Positions 25,071-38,105 of a DNA stretch of 64,000 nt are shown here, in pieces. The position numbers were made by a program, and so were the translations under genes. The notes beneath the pieces were generated by a model. The model ran no database searches and was not told where the DNA came from. It was given only the letters and a program-made list of their open reading frames with translations. Each line of letters starts with the position of its first letter. Within the stretch, counting starts at the first letter, position 1. This DNA is from Mactromeris polynyma. Lineage: Eukaryota > Mollusca > Bivalvia > Venerida > Mactridae. The stretch lies in NCBI GenBank assembly GCA_032209605.1, contig JASFXZ010000005.1, positions 18,838,860-18,902,859 on the forward strand, given 5' to 3'.

Positions 25071-25206
25071 ATCAACTGTAGTCGGCACAAGGTTTGATGT
25101 GCCGCGTGTTGAAAATTCTCTTCTCTCAGACTTCAAAGGCGCCACTGCTTCATTTCTGAGGTAGGCCATCATGGGTGGTGATTTTGTCAATGATGCACAT
25201 TTAATA
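25071..25206 (+). repeat. Dispersed repeat related to 31970-32120
   Basis: It aligns with the complement of 31970-32120 across GTAGTCGGC, GACTTCAAAGG and TGATTTTGTC. One frame carries a conserved LL.DFKGA peptide, but an in-frame TAG interrupts it here. Probably an old transposon fragment. Confidence 0.5.
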
Positions 25207-26767
25207 TTTGTTAAATTGGCATTTTTTATGAGACGAAATGTAATATATACGACAGGGCATGGCGCAAGGAATAGCCTGCTAGCTGTTTTGCATCTACCAT
25301 TGTGGTTAACTGGTTTACAGTCGGAGAAATTGCTTCTAATGAAGAAAAATAATAGGATTTTAATGTCTCTGCCAAGGTACATTCTCAAAAATAGGCGCGT
25401 CTAATAGAGCGGGAGTGTTAAATAGGTCAAATACGGTACCAATCTTTAAATCACTTGGGGATGAAAGGAATGCGGCCATACTTCAATAAATCAACTGACC
25501 TAGTAAATAAATCCGGACTTCCAGAGTTAAGTAAATACTCCACATTCTGGGAAAAAAATATCAGCCCAATAAATGATCAATGGAAATATTAGGACTAAAA
25601 TAATCAACAATTAAAAGTTTCTGGGAAATATTACTGCAAGTACGAATGAACCAATAGAGGCAATATGATAGTAATAGAATGCTTTAATTCGAAATTGACA
25701 ATTCAACACAAGGAAATTGAATTTAGCAAACATTTTATAGACACCTCTTCCATTTCAGTGAAATAAATGTACAGGGAAGTGGAATTCAAGTAATATGAGA
25801 AAAAATTGTAAGTAATCTACAACCTATTGAATATATATTTCATAGACTGTCGAGTCACAATACAGGAATCAACAACAGTCCGTATCATATCAATCAAATA
25901 CCAATGGTTGAAATATTTATTAGGTTTTATACATCAACTCAGGGGGATAAGTGTGTTCAATAAAACAGAATAAGTATCTATGTAACAGACTCATATAGAT
26001 ACATACATCTGAGGCACAGTAGTTTGGACAATCTTTCAAAATATATACTACTGGTCAATTCAAAGGTGTATATTTAGTATTATAACTATTGTTTTGAGAC
26101 AAAATAACAAAACCATCAATTTGTTCAAAATATTCACAATCATTGTAACGTCATTATTGCCAGGTACTTTCATTTGATATATTAAATTGTATATGATCAC
26201 AATTTTTGCGTTGTTTTAAATTATAAGACCTTTTTTAGCGGCAATATTCGCTTTTTATCTGTTTCATCATTTCACATCATGATCGCGATCCAGCTATTGT
26301 CACATAGGCGAATACACATACTTGATCACGGGAAGTGAATCGCGAGTACCCGAATATTCCAGCACTCGTTACAGCCCTTAAGGTTATGACAACCATTTCT
26401 AGCATTAGTTCCATGTTAATCAAATTAAAAAGGCTGCAATGTTAAGATGACATAAAAGTTTTCCATCATATCAAGAAAACCAACAACTTCAGAGACAGAG
26501 AGAGAGCGAGACGAAAGATTTTTTACGGATTCCCACGTCTACTAATCTGCAAACTGCGTGGAAAACATCATCAATCTATGCAAAGTAAGTAATGTACAAG
26601 AGAAGTGACAGAAACAGCAGACGCATAACATACTAACATTATCATAACGAACAATATGTCTTACCAATCAGTAAGGGAACAAAATAAAATCAGTAACATT
26701 GACATTGTCCCATGGACGCATTGAAGCATACTGCACAACATATAAAGTTTGATGCATCCTAAAAACA
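25207..26767. other. No recognisable feature
   Basis: AT-rich; a short purine run (GAGACAGAGAGAGAGCGAG) near 26493 is the only simple-sequence feature. Confidence 0.5.
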
Positions 26768-27070
26768 TGAAATATCTTGAAAAAAGATGTTCGGCGCAAT
26801 TTGAAGGTTAAGATTTGTTGCGCAACATAAAAAATGCCGAGATTGCTGGTCACTCCAGATCCAAAATGGATTTTGGTAAATTCAGCGAAATTCAGTGGAT
26901 TTCGGTAAGGCAATGTACCCCTTATCGTAAGGTAAACCTATCTGCGTCAAGGTTACAAACGTTGTTCGGTTGAAGAGAAATTGCCTTGGTGGTTAAGGTA
27001 AGATTTAATTGGTTTACACAACACTGATATGCAAACAGCAAAACCATGTTAGTACCGCTGCGCCGAAAAA
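26768..27070 (-). mobile_element. HINE/Helentron-like element, short type
   Basis: Nearly full length, from the hairpin end (AATATCTTGAAAAAAGATG then TCGGCGCAA) to the 5' terminus CTGCGCCGAAAAA. Its interior matches 16801-17100, 58283-58608 and 59770-60089. Confidence 0.75.
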
Positions 27071-27479
27071 GGCATCACAATTGTTAAAGAATAATGAATT
27101 TTATTATAAAGGTCAGTTTATCAGTTTAGATGATACATCTGAATGTGAACTGATAGACACTATTATTTAACACAGGCCACATAGTCTATTTTCCAACCAT
27201 TAGAGCCAACTACAAGTAATATTCTACTGAACGAAATGTAAGAAAAGAAAGGCCTATAGCACATGTTTTATTAACAAGGATATCGGTTGAACCAATGTAT
27301 GCTCCCTGAAGGTTCATAATTAGAGCGTGGAAAATGTATAAATAAGGCTGCTGTCAAATTGAGTTATATTGTGGCTATAATAATCCCATTAACAGATAAA
27401 AAATAACCTGAAAGGAATCTGGATACATAATTATATAAACAGAAGCTTATAATCTCAATGTATTCAAGTGCCCATGCCA

Positions 27480-27960
27480 ATGCATGCCCGCAGCAAGGCG
27501 TGAAAGTTAATCACTGAAAACCTTCAATTTCATGTTTGCTTAGAAAAGTACTTTGAACGGACAAGGCTGAAGAATATGCACATCTCCTCTTGGTAGAGAA
27601 GCTTCCCATAAAGTTTTGTTGAATTCCTGTCAGTGGTTACTGAGAAATAGTCTGGATACGAACGCTGCCCTATATACTGCATATATTGCACATTGAAAGG
27701 GCCATAACTCCATGAAAGTTAATCCGGACGGCACAGCCTAATAATATGTGCATCATTCTCTTCGTGGTAGTAAAGCTTCCCATACAGTTTTGTCCATTCT
27801 TGTCAGTAGTTGCTGAGAACTTAAGTCTAGACAAGAAAGGTGTGACGTGGCGGCAAATGTATGCTCTCCCTTTTGGGAAAAAATTGTAAAACAAATTAAT
27901 GGAAATAGGACCATTGAAACTTATACAAAAGACTTCAGACAAGTCTGCAAACTGCGCTTG
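27480..27960 (+). repeat. Dispersed repeat, two diverged units of about 180 bp
   Basis: Both halves contain TGAAAGTTAAT, ATATG(C/T)(A/G)CAT, AAGCTTCCCATA, AGTTTTGT and CTTGTCAGT/CCTGTCAGT in the same order. Confidence 0.6.
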
Positions 27961-29538
27961 AATATAAAAAGTTTACAAACTTGATACATTAAAAAAGCCA
28001 TAACTATGTTTAAATACAAGTTAAAGTAACAAAACATGGCTAATGAAGTCACTTCACAAGGCCAAAGACTTGTATGGAATTTAAAACCATTCTGCAGAGC
28101 AGTTGTTGAGAAACATGCTTATATGAAAAACTTAAGTGATGTTCATACAGACAACATGGAAGCATGGCAAAATAGCATATAGTAAAACAAACAATGCATT
28201 AATTATAAATCAGTATCCTGAATCATTCAGCCTCAATTTTACTTATTAACTGCATTACAATGAAATTGGGCAATTTTGTTACTTTCAGGTAATTGTTTTT
28301 AAAAATGAATTTAAAGCAAAAATGGCATTCAAAGCTTCACAACCAAAACATTTGAATTAACAAATATTTTATCCTACACAATGTGATTCTCAAAGCCACC
28401 CGGGAAATAGTGAACTGTCTTTATCGTTGGTATTTCTATAAACAATAGTAAATAATTGTTGTCAGAAAAAATCTTCCATTTGTACATGACATGACAAACT
28501 CTCATAAAACGGCGAGAGAATAGAATAATGTAAAAATAATACTTCTTCATTACTACACAGCGAGAGTTATTTCATTAATTAATCCCCAGCCTAAATCAAG
28601 TGACAAGTTAATTTTCTTTTTAACAGCTTTATCCTGAAAATGAGACATTTAATCATAAAGCCATGACACCATTTTCATGTTAAAAATTGTCCCATGAGAG
28701 TTATTTGATATTCCGAGCGAAACACAAAAAAGAGCAAACATAAGGACAGAAAAAAACATAAAAAAATTAATGCTCAACATCTAATGCTAAGTTCTACAAG
28801 GGTATTACCTGCTAGTATATATTAATCCAATATAAGGAGGAATGAAAGTCACAAGAGTATACAGCCACAGATACTTCAGAGAAGATCAAAAGTAACAGCC
28901 ATTTGTGACCATGCTACAATACCATAATCAGTTTTTACAGCAATTTTCCAATAGCCACTGAGCAGAATTTTTTTTCACAATCACAGATCCTTAAAGATAC
29001 CACTGGCTTTCAGTTGGTTGCTTGTGTCATCAGCACTGTCATGGTAAATAAGTTTGCACTGCATCGAAAAAAAAAGAAAAAACCTATGATACAGAGCTAT
29101 TGAATATATCTTGATTTCATTTACAATCTGGTTTTTCCAGTCTCTCCACAAAATATATTGTTATTGCGTTTTATAGTAGATGTAGTAACAGTTCCATTTA
29201 AAGCATATCAATAATGCATGTCCAAAGATTGTTTCATGCGATTGATTCTCCTTGAAAATCTGACAGTGTTTGATGGTACACTCAGCAGTAATATAATGGA
29301 TGTACACAGTGTAACAAGAGTACCTATGATTGAAGACCACATTGCAGGAAATATCTGCCATGTACAAGAAAATCCCTTCAATATCCACAAGAGTTATAGA
29401 CCTGCAGACACTGACAGGTGTGTATTATCCATGAACTCTTTAAGTGTTGTACTGATCATTTAGTATGCTGTCTGCATTTTAATCCAAAACTTTTTCTAGT
29501 TATTTTATCAAGTCATTTTCAAAACCATTTCATGAGTA
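27961..29538. other. No recognisable feature
   Basis: AT-rich; no exon, array or element termini were recognised. Confidence 0.5.
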
Positions 29539-30145
29539 AACAAGAAATATTTTTAAAAAAGATGGTCAGCACAACTTGAAGTATGCAAATTTGTTGCAAT
29601 CTGAAGATTAAAATTTGTTGTACAAATTTTAAAGAATGCCTACCGGTAAATGTTACGACTCCCGGTCATTCATTTACGCTATACTACAGAAATTCCGAGA
29701 CCTGTAAGGGGAGATCACTGTGTCCGAGACTGGATAAAATAACTTTGTAGTGTGATAAGTCATAGACACAGTATAGTCTGTTTCAATATAGTTCATCATT
29801 ACTTATTGCATAAGTCGTGAACTCACACAATCATGTTAATAAACTTGTTAAATAGCGATTTATCTGATTATCGTACAGTATAATGTTCGCGACTGGTACA
29901 TAAAACCAAGAAAGTCTTCTTAATTCCAACCTGGGACAATTCCCCGTGGTGATGACTAACAACACTACTTACTGGATAAATCTTTGAATACACTATACAC
30001 AATGTTAACCAATCTGTATCAAGGTTACAAACATTTTTTGGTTGAAGACAAAAATTGCCTTGTTGGTTAACGTAAGATTTGATTGGTTTACAAAAAACTG
30101 ATATGCAAATAGCAAAACCATGTTAGTACGGCTGCTAGGAAAGGG
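29539..30145 (-). mobile_element. HINE/Helentron-like element, long type, internally deleted
   Basis: The 3' hairpin end (CAAGAAATATTTTTAAAAAAG) and the usual start of the long interior are present. The middle portion with the GACAGGCGAGTCGAC block is missing, and the 5' terminus is degenerate (ACGGCTGCTAGGAAA). Confidence 0.7.
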
Positions 30146-31404
30146 AGTCAAACATTAGACTCTAAAGGGTTTTATGATCATCCTTGGCTTTTCATGTATA
30201 AAAGGTATAGCAGATTATATCCTACAACGCTCAAGCCTCCATGAATGACCTTCACCTTACAGCTAAGGCTTTGGGTTTAGACGGTCCTTATCAAATATTT
30301 ACCATGTTACCTGAAGATCCCTCTTGCAGAATGATGGCATGCCACCAAGCGAAGTCCCTTAAACTGTCCTTTTCTTTCATGCAGTAAAGGACTATAACAC
30401 GGACATCATTTCGACAGGAATTTAAAGCAAGTGTCATGGATTTACGTCCCACCAACAATATATCAGTTATACAGAGCACTTATAGTGTTGCCATATTGTG
30501 ATACCAAGGCATAGACACAGGACATGATACTACACACAGTCACATTTACCTGACAATGGACCAACCAGTTCTAGTATTACTCAGACAAATTAACCTGATC
30601 ATTGTGACCTCTATAAGCATAATTTTACAGTAGACTGATTATTTAAATTAATCCGATTAACTTCGGCTCTTGTCATATTGAAGCACAAGTTTGGTAATTT
30701 AATAATATGTAATGAAGGAAATCCATAAATGCAATGATTTCCATAACTGCAACGAAAAATACTGATGATGTACGATTCTCTCACAGCCAGCGTAATAAAT
30801 GTATAATATATTAATGCATAAAGGTCAGGATTAGGTTCGAACTATACTACCCTTATAATTCTTAGTATAAATTTTTTTCTCTTAAATTCCATTTTTAATG
30901 ACTTAGGTATATAGTGGCCAAGGTTCAACCAGCTACTTTCGACACCTAAGGGGTACATTGCACTTCTGAGCCAGTGAGGCAATAACTTTTTTTATAACAT
31001 GTCAATATTTTCTGTAATTAAACTTGGCAATATAATTTGCTTGGTTTCCTTAAGTAAAAATTGACATATTACCAGTTCTCAGTCTGTTTTGCGTTTTGAA
31101 AACGGGAACCAATTGTTGTATGCCTCTCAAAATTGCCACTACTATAGACAGTCCAATAAATGAAGCAGGCTAAAAATAGGCTGTCAATATCCTCAAATAA
31201 TGAGAAATGTCGCATGTTACATTTTAAATAGACCAACAGTTGTGAGATTTTCGCACCTTTTATATCTGCACACCGGACACTAATATTTTTAAACTAAATG
31301 AAGTTGTATATGTAAACCTTTAATATGTAATATGGCAGAAAATGACATATGAGAATATGTTCTGGAATTTGTAGGCGTTAACTAAATGTCCTCTGGAACT
31401 AATA
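30146..31404. other. No recognisable feature
   Basis: AT-rich non-coding DNA up to the Tc1/mariner-type element. Confidence 0.5.
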
Positions 31405-32845
31405 CACTGCAACTCCGTTATACCGCAATCGGTGGGATTCAAGGACTCGCGATCGCATTATATCCAACCGCGGTATAGAGACAGAATACCAACTTACCCC
31501 ACCCACACAATATAGCGTTGTGCATAATATGTTTTCATATATTTCGTATTTGTTTCGTATTTGTTTTAATAAATAGGTAGAGGATAATATATAAAATGTA
31601 TTTATGGGTTAACTATTTCAAAACAAATCTCATTAATTATTTAAAACAAAGCTAAAATATGATCATTTCTCTTTCGGTACCGCGATATTTTGGCGGCGTT
31701 TGTATTATGTGTTACCCGTGAAAATTACCCCCTGTGACACTCTCGCAAAAAACGTGAATATTGCAGATTTAGAGCGAGAATTAATTCAATAATTATATCT
31801 AATTGTATTTTCGTACCTTATCCGTTATTCACCAGAATAAAAGAATAATCCATCGCGTATAAATGTTGATTCGACCAACAATCACGCGTGAAAAATGCGA
31901 TGGCCTACAGTTTTTGCACCACGCCTGGTCGTATCTATATTACATACGTCTAATAAAGCATTTCACATCAATCAAAATGTGCATTAGACAAAATCATCAC
32001 CCACGACGGTCGACCTCTGAAACTAGAAGACGACGCGGCACCTTTGAAGTCTGCGAGTAGAACATTTTCCATGTGCGTTGCATCAAACATTGGGCCGACT
32101 ACTTGATCTAACAAGTCAAGACGCGGCGCCTTTGTAGTCTGCAAGAACATTGTTTTTCACTAGCAGCACTTCAAACATTCCGTGCCGATCGAGTTGTCCA
32201 CTTTTGCCTTGACTTAACTACTTTTTGTGACAGATTGAGAAATAGTCGACCGACATCTAGTAGACATGTGTGAACAACAAGTGCTTTATTAATCGTATTT
32301 AGCGCATCCGGATACCATTTAGTTTATTGAGGATTAACACTGCTTTGTTCCATGATTGACATCCCCTACTGTCATTCATTCAATTAAAAGAAATCTCGCC
32401 GGTTCGCGATCATCTAATTGGTCAAAGTAAGGAGAATAATTTAACGTGGGCGTGTTAAACTCAACATCAGCTACTCCCGTGACGTCATAGATTCAGCACA
32501 ATCCAAGGTCAAATTACGTTGATGTTTATGAAATGTGTTGAAAAACATTAGATGGTGACATTTGTGTAAATATTTATGGTTATCATAATTGGACATATAT
32601 CTTTTATGGTGCATATATTCAGTTTAAGTAATCTTGTTGATTCGCGATCGCTTAGTAAAATAAACTTGTAAACTTAACAGCACGTGATTTCGCGAAAGAG
32701 CAGACAGCAAATCGCGAAAAAATACGATTTTGATCAATTTTTCTTCCTTTTTTGACAAATTTTAGGATTTTTCAGGAGCCAAGACGACATCGCGTTATAA
32801 TGGATATCGCGCTATATCTGACTGCGGTGTAACGGAGTTGCAGTG
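31405..32845. mobile_element. Tc1/mariner-type element with TA target duplication
   Basis: Inverted termini CACTGCAACTCCGTTATACC (left) and the same with one change on the complementary strand at the right (ending 32845), flanked by TA on each side (31403-31404 and 32846-32847). The 1.44-kb interior has CG-containing GCGATCGC/TCGCGATC stretches and no intact transposase frame. TA target plus CTCCGTTATA-type ends suggest a pogo/Tc1 relative; the subgroup is inferred. Confidence 0.7.
31970..32120 (-). repeat. Dispersed repeat inside the Tc1/mariner-type element (pair of 25071-25206)
   Basis: On the minus strand this matches 25071-25206 with many substitutions and a few gaps. A diverged second unit follows on its plus-strand right side (about 32124-32195), also containing GGCGCCTTTG and AGTCTGC. 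In one frame both copies read VVG..FD....EN.LL.DFKGA.AS. Confidence 0.55.
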
Positions 32846-32847
32846 TA

Positions 32848-33535
32848 GTATGTTCCATGCCACGGAGTATCTTAAGCTATTATCCAACCCTTTTGGTATA
32901 GTCTTGTACTGTGGTGTCTAATGTTTCAGGTTCATATTGAGGTTTGTTCCCTGTTTCATGTTGTGCTATCCATTGTTTGTCCATGTTTCCCAAAGCAATA
33001 GATTTCTCCTAGCTTGCTTGCGTTTTTATTAAGCTGTCCTCCATTTCTCTATGCATTATATACTTATCAATGAGGCATATCTATCAGTTAGATTTCTCCT
33101 ACCTTTCTTCATTTTAAATGAAAATACATACAACGACATTTGGCAGAAACAAGGAAACTTTTCTCTCCATATCGTTGTTTTATAACACAACTTAATCAAA
33201 ACCCTTAGTATAGTCGTAAATTTGTTTCATTTTCTCAATGTATATCATTTTATATTTTGTTTCTATTTGTCTTTATTTTATAGTCCCTTTCCCGTTCACC
33301 AGTATTTAAGATTATGTCTAATTAAAACTCAAATTTACCGGCTATTATTTCTATTTATGTTTTAGATGTATGTTAACTTCCCTTTTCCCCATGTGCAGTT
33401 CTTAAATTGCTTGATAGTTCTTTTCTCTCCCCCCCCCCTCCCTTTCAGCATATTATCATTGACTTTCTTAGCTTGTTCCTTAATGTATTCCATCCATATA
33501 ATGCTATACAGTGCATATCTATTACACCCATTTTT
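32848..33535. other. Pyrimidine-rich stretch without recognised feature
   Basis: Contains C/T-rich tracts (for example TTCTCTCCCCCCCCCCTCCC near 33421) but no exon follows. Confidence 0.5.
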
Positions 33536-33915
33536 TACTTTCGACTTCTAAGTGTGATCTTGACCTTTGAGCTATGTACAAGTAGGGTACGGGTCTTGCA
33601 TGACACATGAAGCCACCATGAAGAAATTTGAAAATCACCCAATTAATTACAGTGTAATATTCCGGACAATATGTTTTTACTCATTTTTTTTAAGTTTGAC
33701 CTCCAAGTGTGACCTTGACCTTTGAGCTACGGACAGGAGTCCTGTGCGCAACACACCATCTCATCATGGTGAACATTTGTGCCGAGTCATTTGAAAATGT
33801 TCCAATAAGAGACAGAGTAATGGTCCGGAGAAAAGAAATACGGACAGAGGCACGCACATACTCCAGACCACCATTGTGCCGACTATATCAAGCTCACCGC
33901 AAGCGAGCTTGACAA
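33536..33915 (+). repeat. Dispersed repeat, two units, with CTTGACCTTTGAGCTA motif
   Basis: Units start near 33550 (GTGATCTTGACCTTTGAGCT) and 33709 (GTGACCTTGACCTTTGAGCT). The right end forms a hairpin-like AAGCTCACCGCAAGCGAGCTT before a short A-run. Confidence 0.6.
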
Positions 33916-34470
33916 AAATGGAATAAATCTTATCAATAACAAATTAATTTCAGAAACACAACTAAGACACTACTAGTAGGCAATTCACGTTTGAGGTAAA
34001 AATGACCAGCATTGAATATTGGATGGTCATAATTAAATTCATGTTTGCTAAGCACTACAATATTCCGGTATAATTGAGATTTGTTATAAAGGGTTAAGTA
34101 TCAAACGTAGACAGCAGTAGACCATAATTATATTAAATGGAGATTCTTGCAAGTTTTAGACTAAAAAACGACTCCAGCAAGAAAGAAAAAGTGATCAGTC
34201 AGGACAAAAGCAAGTTAAGTGCAATTAAAGCTCCCCATTCTTTGATAATGGAGAACTTACCAGACATCTGTATGATGGAACTACACTAAGACAATTTGTT
34301 ATTGTGGGGTAGCAGATACAAAATAAGAACAATTTTGATACAATTGCAAGCAATAATCCTGAAACATGCAGAGCGATGTGATTTCAGTATTTTCTGTACT
34401 CTCCTTTAGCATCAGCCGCTTATTCCGATACCTTCATATTCACCCTCTGCTTTATAACTCCCGCACAACT

Positions 34471-35052
34471 GATATTTTCTATATTTAGACAGGCGAGTCG
34501 ACACGAGTTCAGAGCCATTCAGCGAGCCACTTACAATGACTCGCTAATGTCCCAAATGTAGGACAGTAAACATGTGTAAATAAACTTTATGCGAGTGTGC
34601 ATTGAATAGACAGCTTTCACTGTCATAGAAATGCCGCCGTGACTATGGAAATTGCTAGAAAAACTAAATAAATCGAACGTAAGTGACTATCGTTTCGTCG
34701 GCATGCCAAAATTATTCCGATGCCTGTAAATGTGAAATGATTTAAGGTCATTTAAACAACTGTACGGGCAGAATCTGTGTATATTTTGAAATACGTCATA
34801 TCGTTACTTGGCATCTTGTTAATCAGATTCGCCGAGCTATTTTTAAAACTTATCAGTACAAACCTTGATGAATAAACGAAACACTGCCTTCTGTAAGTGC
34901 TACACTTTTAATGACATGAAATAAAACCGATTAGCTAGATATTCAAAGTATCAGGAACAAACGGTGATTTTGTAAGGTCAAATAACAAAATATACTGTTA
35001 ATACAGCAGCGGGTGAATGTAACGGTAGCGGAATCAAAGCGCTGCGTGGAGC
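34471..35052 (+). mobile_element. HINE/Helentron-like fragment (internal part of long type)
   Basis: It matches the interior of the long element, from the GACAGGCGAGTCGAC block to the GCTGCGTGGAGC block. Both termini are missing, so it is a relic. Confidence 0.65.
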
Positions 35053-36474
35053 ATTTATTTTCTAGTACAAAGGTTTGAATGGACAATTGAAGAAAAGCAG
35101 TTCAAGAAGCATTGGTTTACACCTATAACATAGAATCAGATTAAGATTATGTTATTTCAACAATTGGACAATCATCAGATATGTATTTGCAACAAAAGCA
35201 CATAATTTGAAAAAATAACATTATCTGAGAACAATGTCAATGGTTGACTGCAACAGGGAAAAAGAAATATGCTTTTTTTATTTTGAATTTTTATTTCTCA
35301 TTTCTGTAAGCATCAGTAAATATCCTTGTAAGAACTGATCCTGGTTGAAATTGGGTCACTTATGTGATCATTGTGTCTCCATTTTCTTCTTATTTAAAGT
35401 ACGAACATTGTAATAAAATTTGCATTCTCATGCTGAGTTGATGACGTTTTGTAGACAGATGAAGCAAAAGCAATTAACTTATAAAGACCAAAGTACAATT
35501 TACAACATCTTGGAATTTAGCTTTTTTCTCTTTTTCTATTAAAGCTGCTTGGCTGCTAACTAAGTGGCATAATACAGCAGTATGTTCAGTATGTTTCTGA
35601 GAAATCCAGCTGTTTCATGTGACATTTTGAGATATCTGTGATCATATGGAACATTGCTGATGTCCAATTAGTATCCAATGGTGCGGCGGAACTTATTACA
35701 TCCAACTTTTTGTATCCCAGAATATTTCTATTTGCTAATTGAGAAAATCATATCTGAGAGTAAATTGAGTGTCCTGATATCAGAATTTTACATCATAAGA
35801 GCCAATATAATTGACTGTAATATAACCCTTTGGTCATGTATTACTAATGGCGATATTGATAGTTATATGATATTAATTACTTACAAGAGAATTACAATAC
35901 ACCTTCAGAATAATGGAGTTGTCAACAATAATGTATTAAACTACTTTTGTAAATTTGATCCTATCAACATTTCAGCTTGCGCCTTCACCAGGATAACAAA
36001 TTTTACAAACAAGAGCACTGGAAGTGACGTTAGACTTTCAACGTAATGTCAAAAAAGGGCGGAAATATATAGATGTTGTTGTGTGTGCTAAGAGAAAGCA
36101 TAAAAAAGTACAAGAAAATAACACCCAACCCTCACTTGTCATGTTGTTTACAACAGTTTCACACATGACAATTGTCAATAAAATTGTTAATTGGTGACTT
36201 TATAATTATGGCAATGACCCCTAGATCATGAGTTAATCTGCAGAATATTACCTTCAACAGCTTTATTTTGGTATAGTTATAGGCATTGACAAAATTCCAC
36301 CCATGGAAAAAATCTCCCGCTTTGAGTCACAATCTCCTGCTTTTCAGGGAGCAATCTCCCGATTTCTCATCTGAAAAGGTTCATACGTATGACTGAAATC
36401 CCCAGAAGTAATAGTCAAAATACTATATGTCACTTATTGAGTCAATCATAATATTACAGATAAAATCAAAGTAC
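35053..36474. other. No supported gene
   Basis: A 122-codon plus-strand frame (35678-36046) is the longest here. It has no recognised motif, AT-rich codons like the background, and no flanking exon signals. 36295-36390 contains repeated TCTCCCG-type text like that near 43615. Confidence 0.5.
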
Positions 36475-36770
36475 AGAAGGTGCTATGGGACGGAACCACT
36501 CGTCTCTGTAGCCAAGCTGACTAAACAGTTTTATAATATCAAAGTATGTGTAAATATGTCAGATGGTTTGCATGGAATATGGAATAAAACAAAACATAAG
36601 ACAGAAATGTGAAAAAAAATAAAAATTGAAAAAATAGTAAACAATTTTTCCAAGAGAACTTCAATCCGACTTGTTCTTCATTCAACCTCAATATTAAGAA
36701 CACCTCAATTTTAAGACCACTTCTCAAGGGTCTCAAGGGTGGTCGTATTATCGAGGTTCTACTGTAATTA
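36475..36770 (+). repeat. Dispersed repeat ending TCGAGGTTCTACTGTAA
   Basis: The left part matches the complement of 22818-23060. The right end GGTCGTATTATCGAGGTTCT followed by ACTGTA is like a Tc1/pogo terminus, but no matching left terminus was found. Confidence 0.5.
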
Positions 36771-38100
36771 AAACATGTTGAGATGCCAAAAAGGTCACCC
36801 TATAAGTTATGTTTGTTGCGATACAACAACAAAATATCAAATAATGCAGCCATTTAAAAATTAATACTTCACCAGAAAATGTACCCGTCCGGTTTTCAGG
36901 AATAGAACATTGTACATTCAGTATCTGTCAGCAGGCACAAAAGCTATCTGGAAGTCAGAGAGTATTCAAAGTGTTTTGTGCATTGAATTAATAAGAGGAA
37001 AAACGGGACTTCAAAAATCGCCCGATCTTCTGCGAATTCCGATCTTCAGCGAGTCTGAATGTCACGAAGTTTACTGTAATTCAAATCTTAACCGACTTAT
37101 GTGAACAACTTTTAAACAGTAAGTAAGTAGTACTTTGCATTGATTTTAGTTGCAGTCACTAAAATTTAAGTAAAACAAAGTTCAACGACAGTCTGAGACA
37201 GCCGCTGTAATTACAGAGCTTGTTTAAAAGCCGAGTGTTATCTACAGATTTAATTAAACAGTGTTGATGAACACGGAGAAGAAATGCATTCCCTGTCTCA
37301 TACTGGTTATTTTGAACCAAAAACATAGAACTACTTCCACATCTACTCTCTAGTCTTGTTTTTCAATAGCGAAACAGATTGATTATTTGCTGAAAGTAAA
37401 TCCTCGTGTCTAATTTAATTAGTTTTCTTATGTTTCTCTTTAAATTAGATCAATAAATTCTTCATTTCTTAATTCCCGAATGTCTCAATCTCTGTATCTT
37501 TCCTAAAATGTCAAATTTTAGCAGGTTCTATGTTTTCACATTAGAAATCACCTATCATACTAAGATGAACGAAGAGTAACATATTGGTTATTCTAAATTT
37601 CACTTGAAGTATTATGATAGTATTTCCATATGGGTACCAGAGTATGCAAGAATTGTCAACATTGTTATAGAACTGTCAGTAGACTCAATAATTCCTCCTG
37701 CATATTTCCATATAATCGCAGCAACAATTCACAACATGAGGTCCTAAAACAGATAACGGTACTATAAGGGCCATTTATTCTTTTATTTCAAAGTCGACGG
37801 AAGCTTTTCATTATTTCTAGAATACTTATTTCATTATGCAGAAATGAGTCAATGAATTGTTAAATCATTACATGAAATAACGAATAAATGAGCAAGAAAT
37901 ATTCAATGAATGTACCAGGAATATGAAACTGGGTGTAAGTTGCATTTATAATAATCATATACAGACTAATGCGTACATCATATAGATGAAATAATTACCA
38001 ACTAATTACAGCAACAAGAGAAAATTAACATTACAAACACATTCCTAATAAGTCACCGAGCAGTATGGAAATATTCTGTGTACTATCGAGTCAATCGTTA
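36771..38100. other. No recognisable feature
   Basis: AT-rich non-coding DNA. Confidence 0.5.
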
Positions 38101-38105
38101 TGGAT

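Noticed and set aside
35678..36046. 122-codon ORF
   Set aside because: Background-like AT-rich codons, no motif, no splice or promoter context. Chance is likely in AT-rich DNA of this length.
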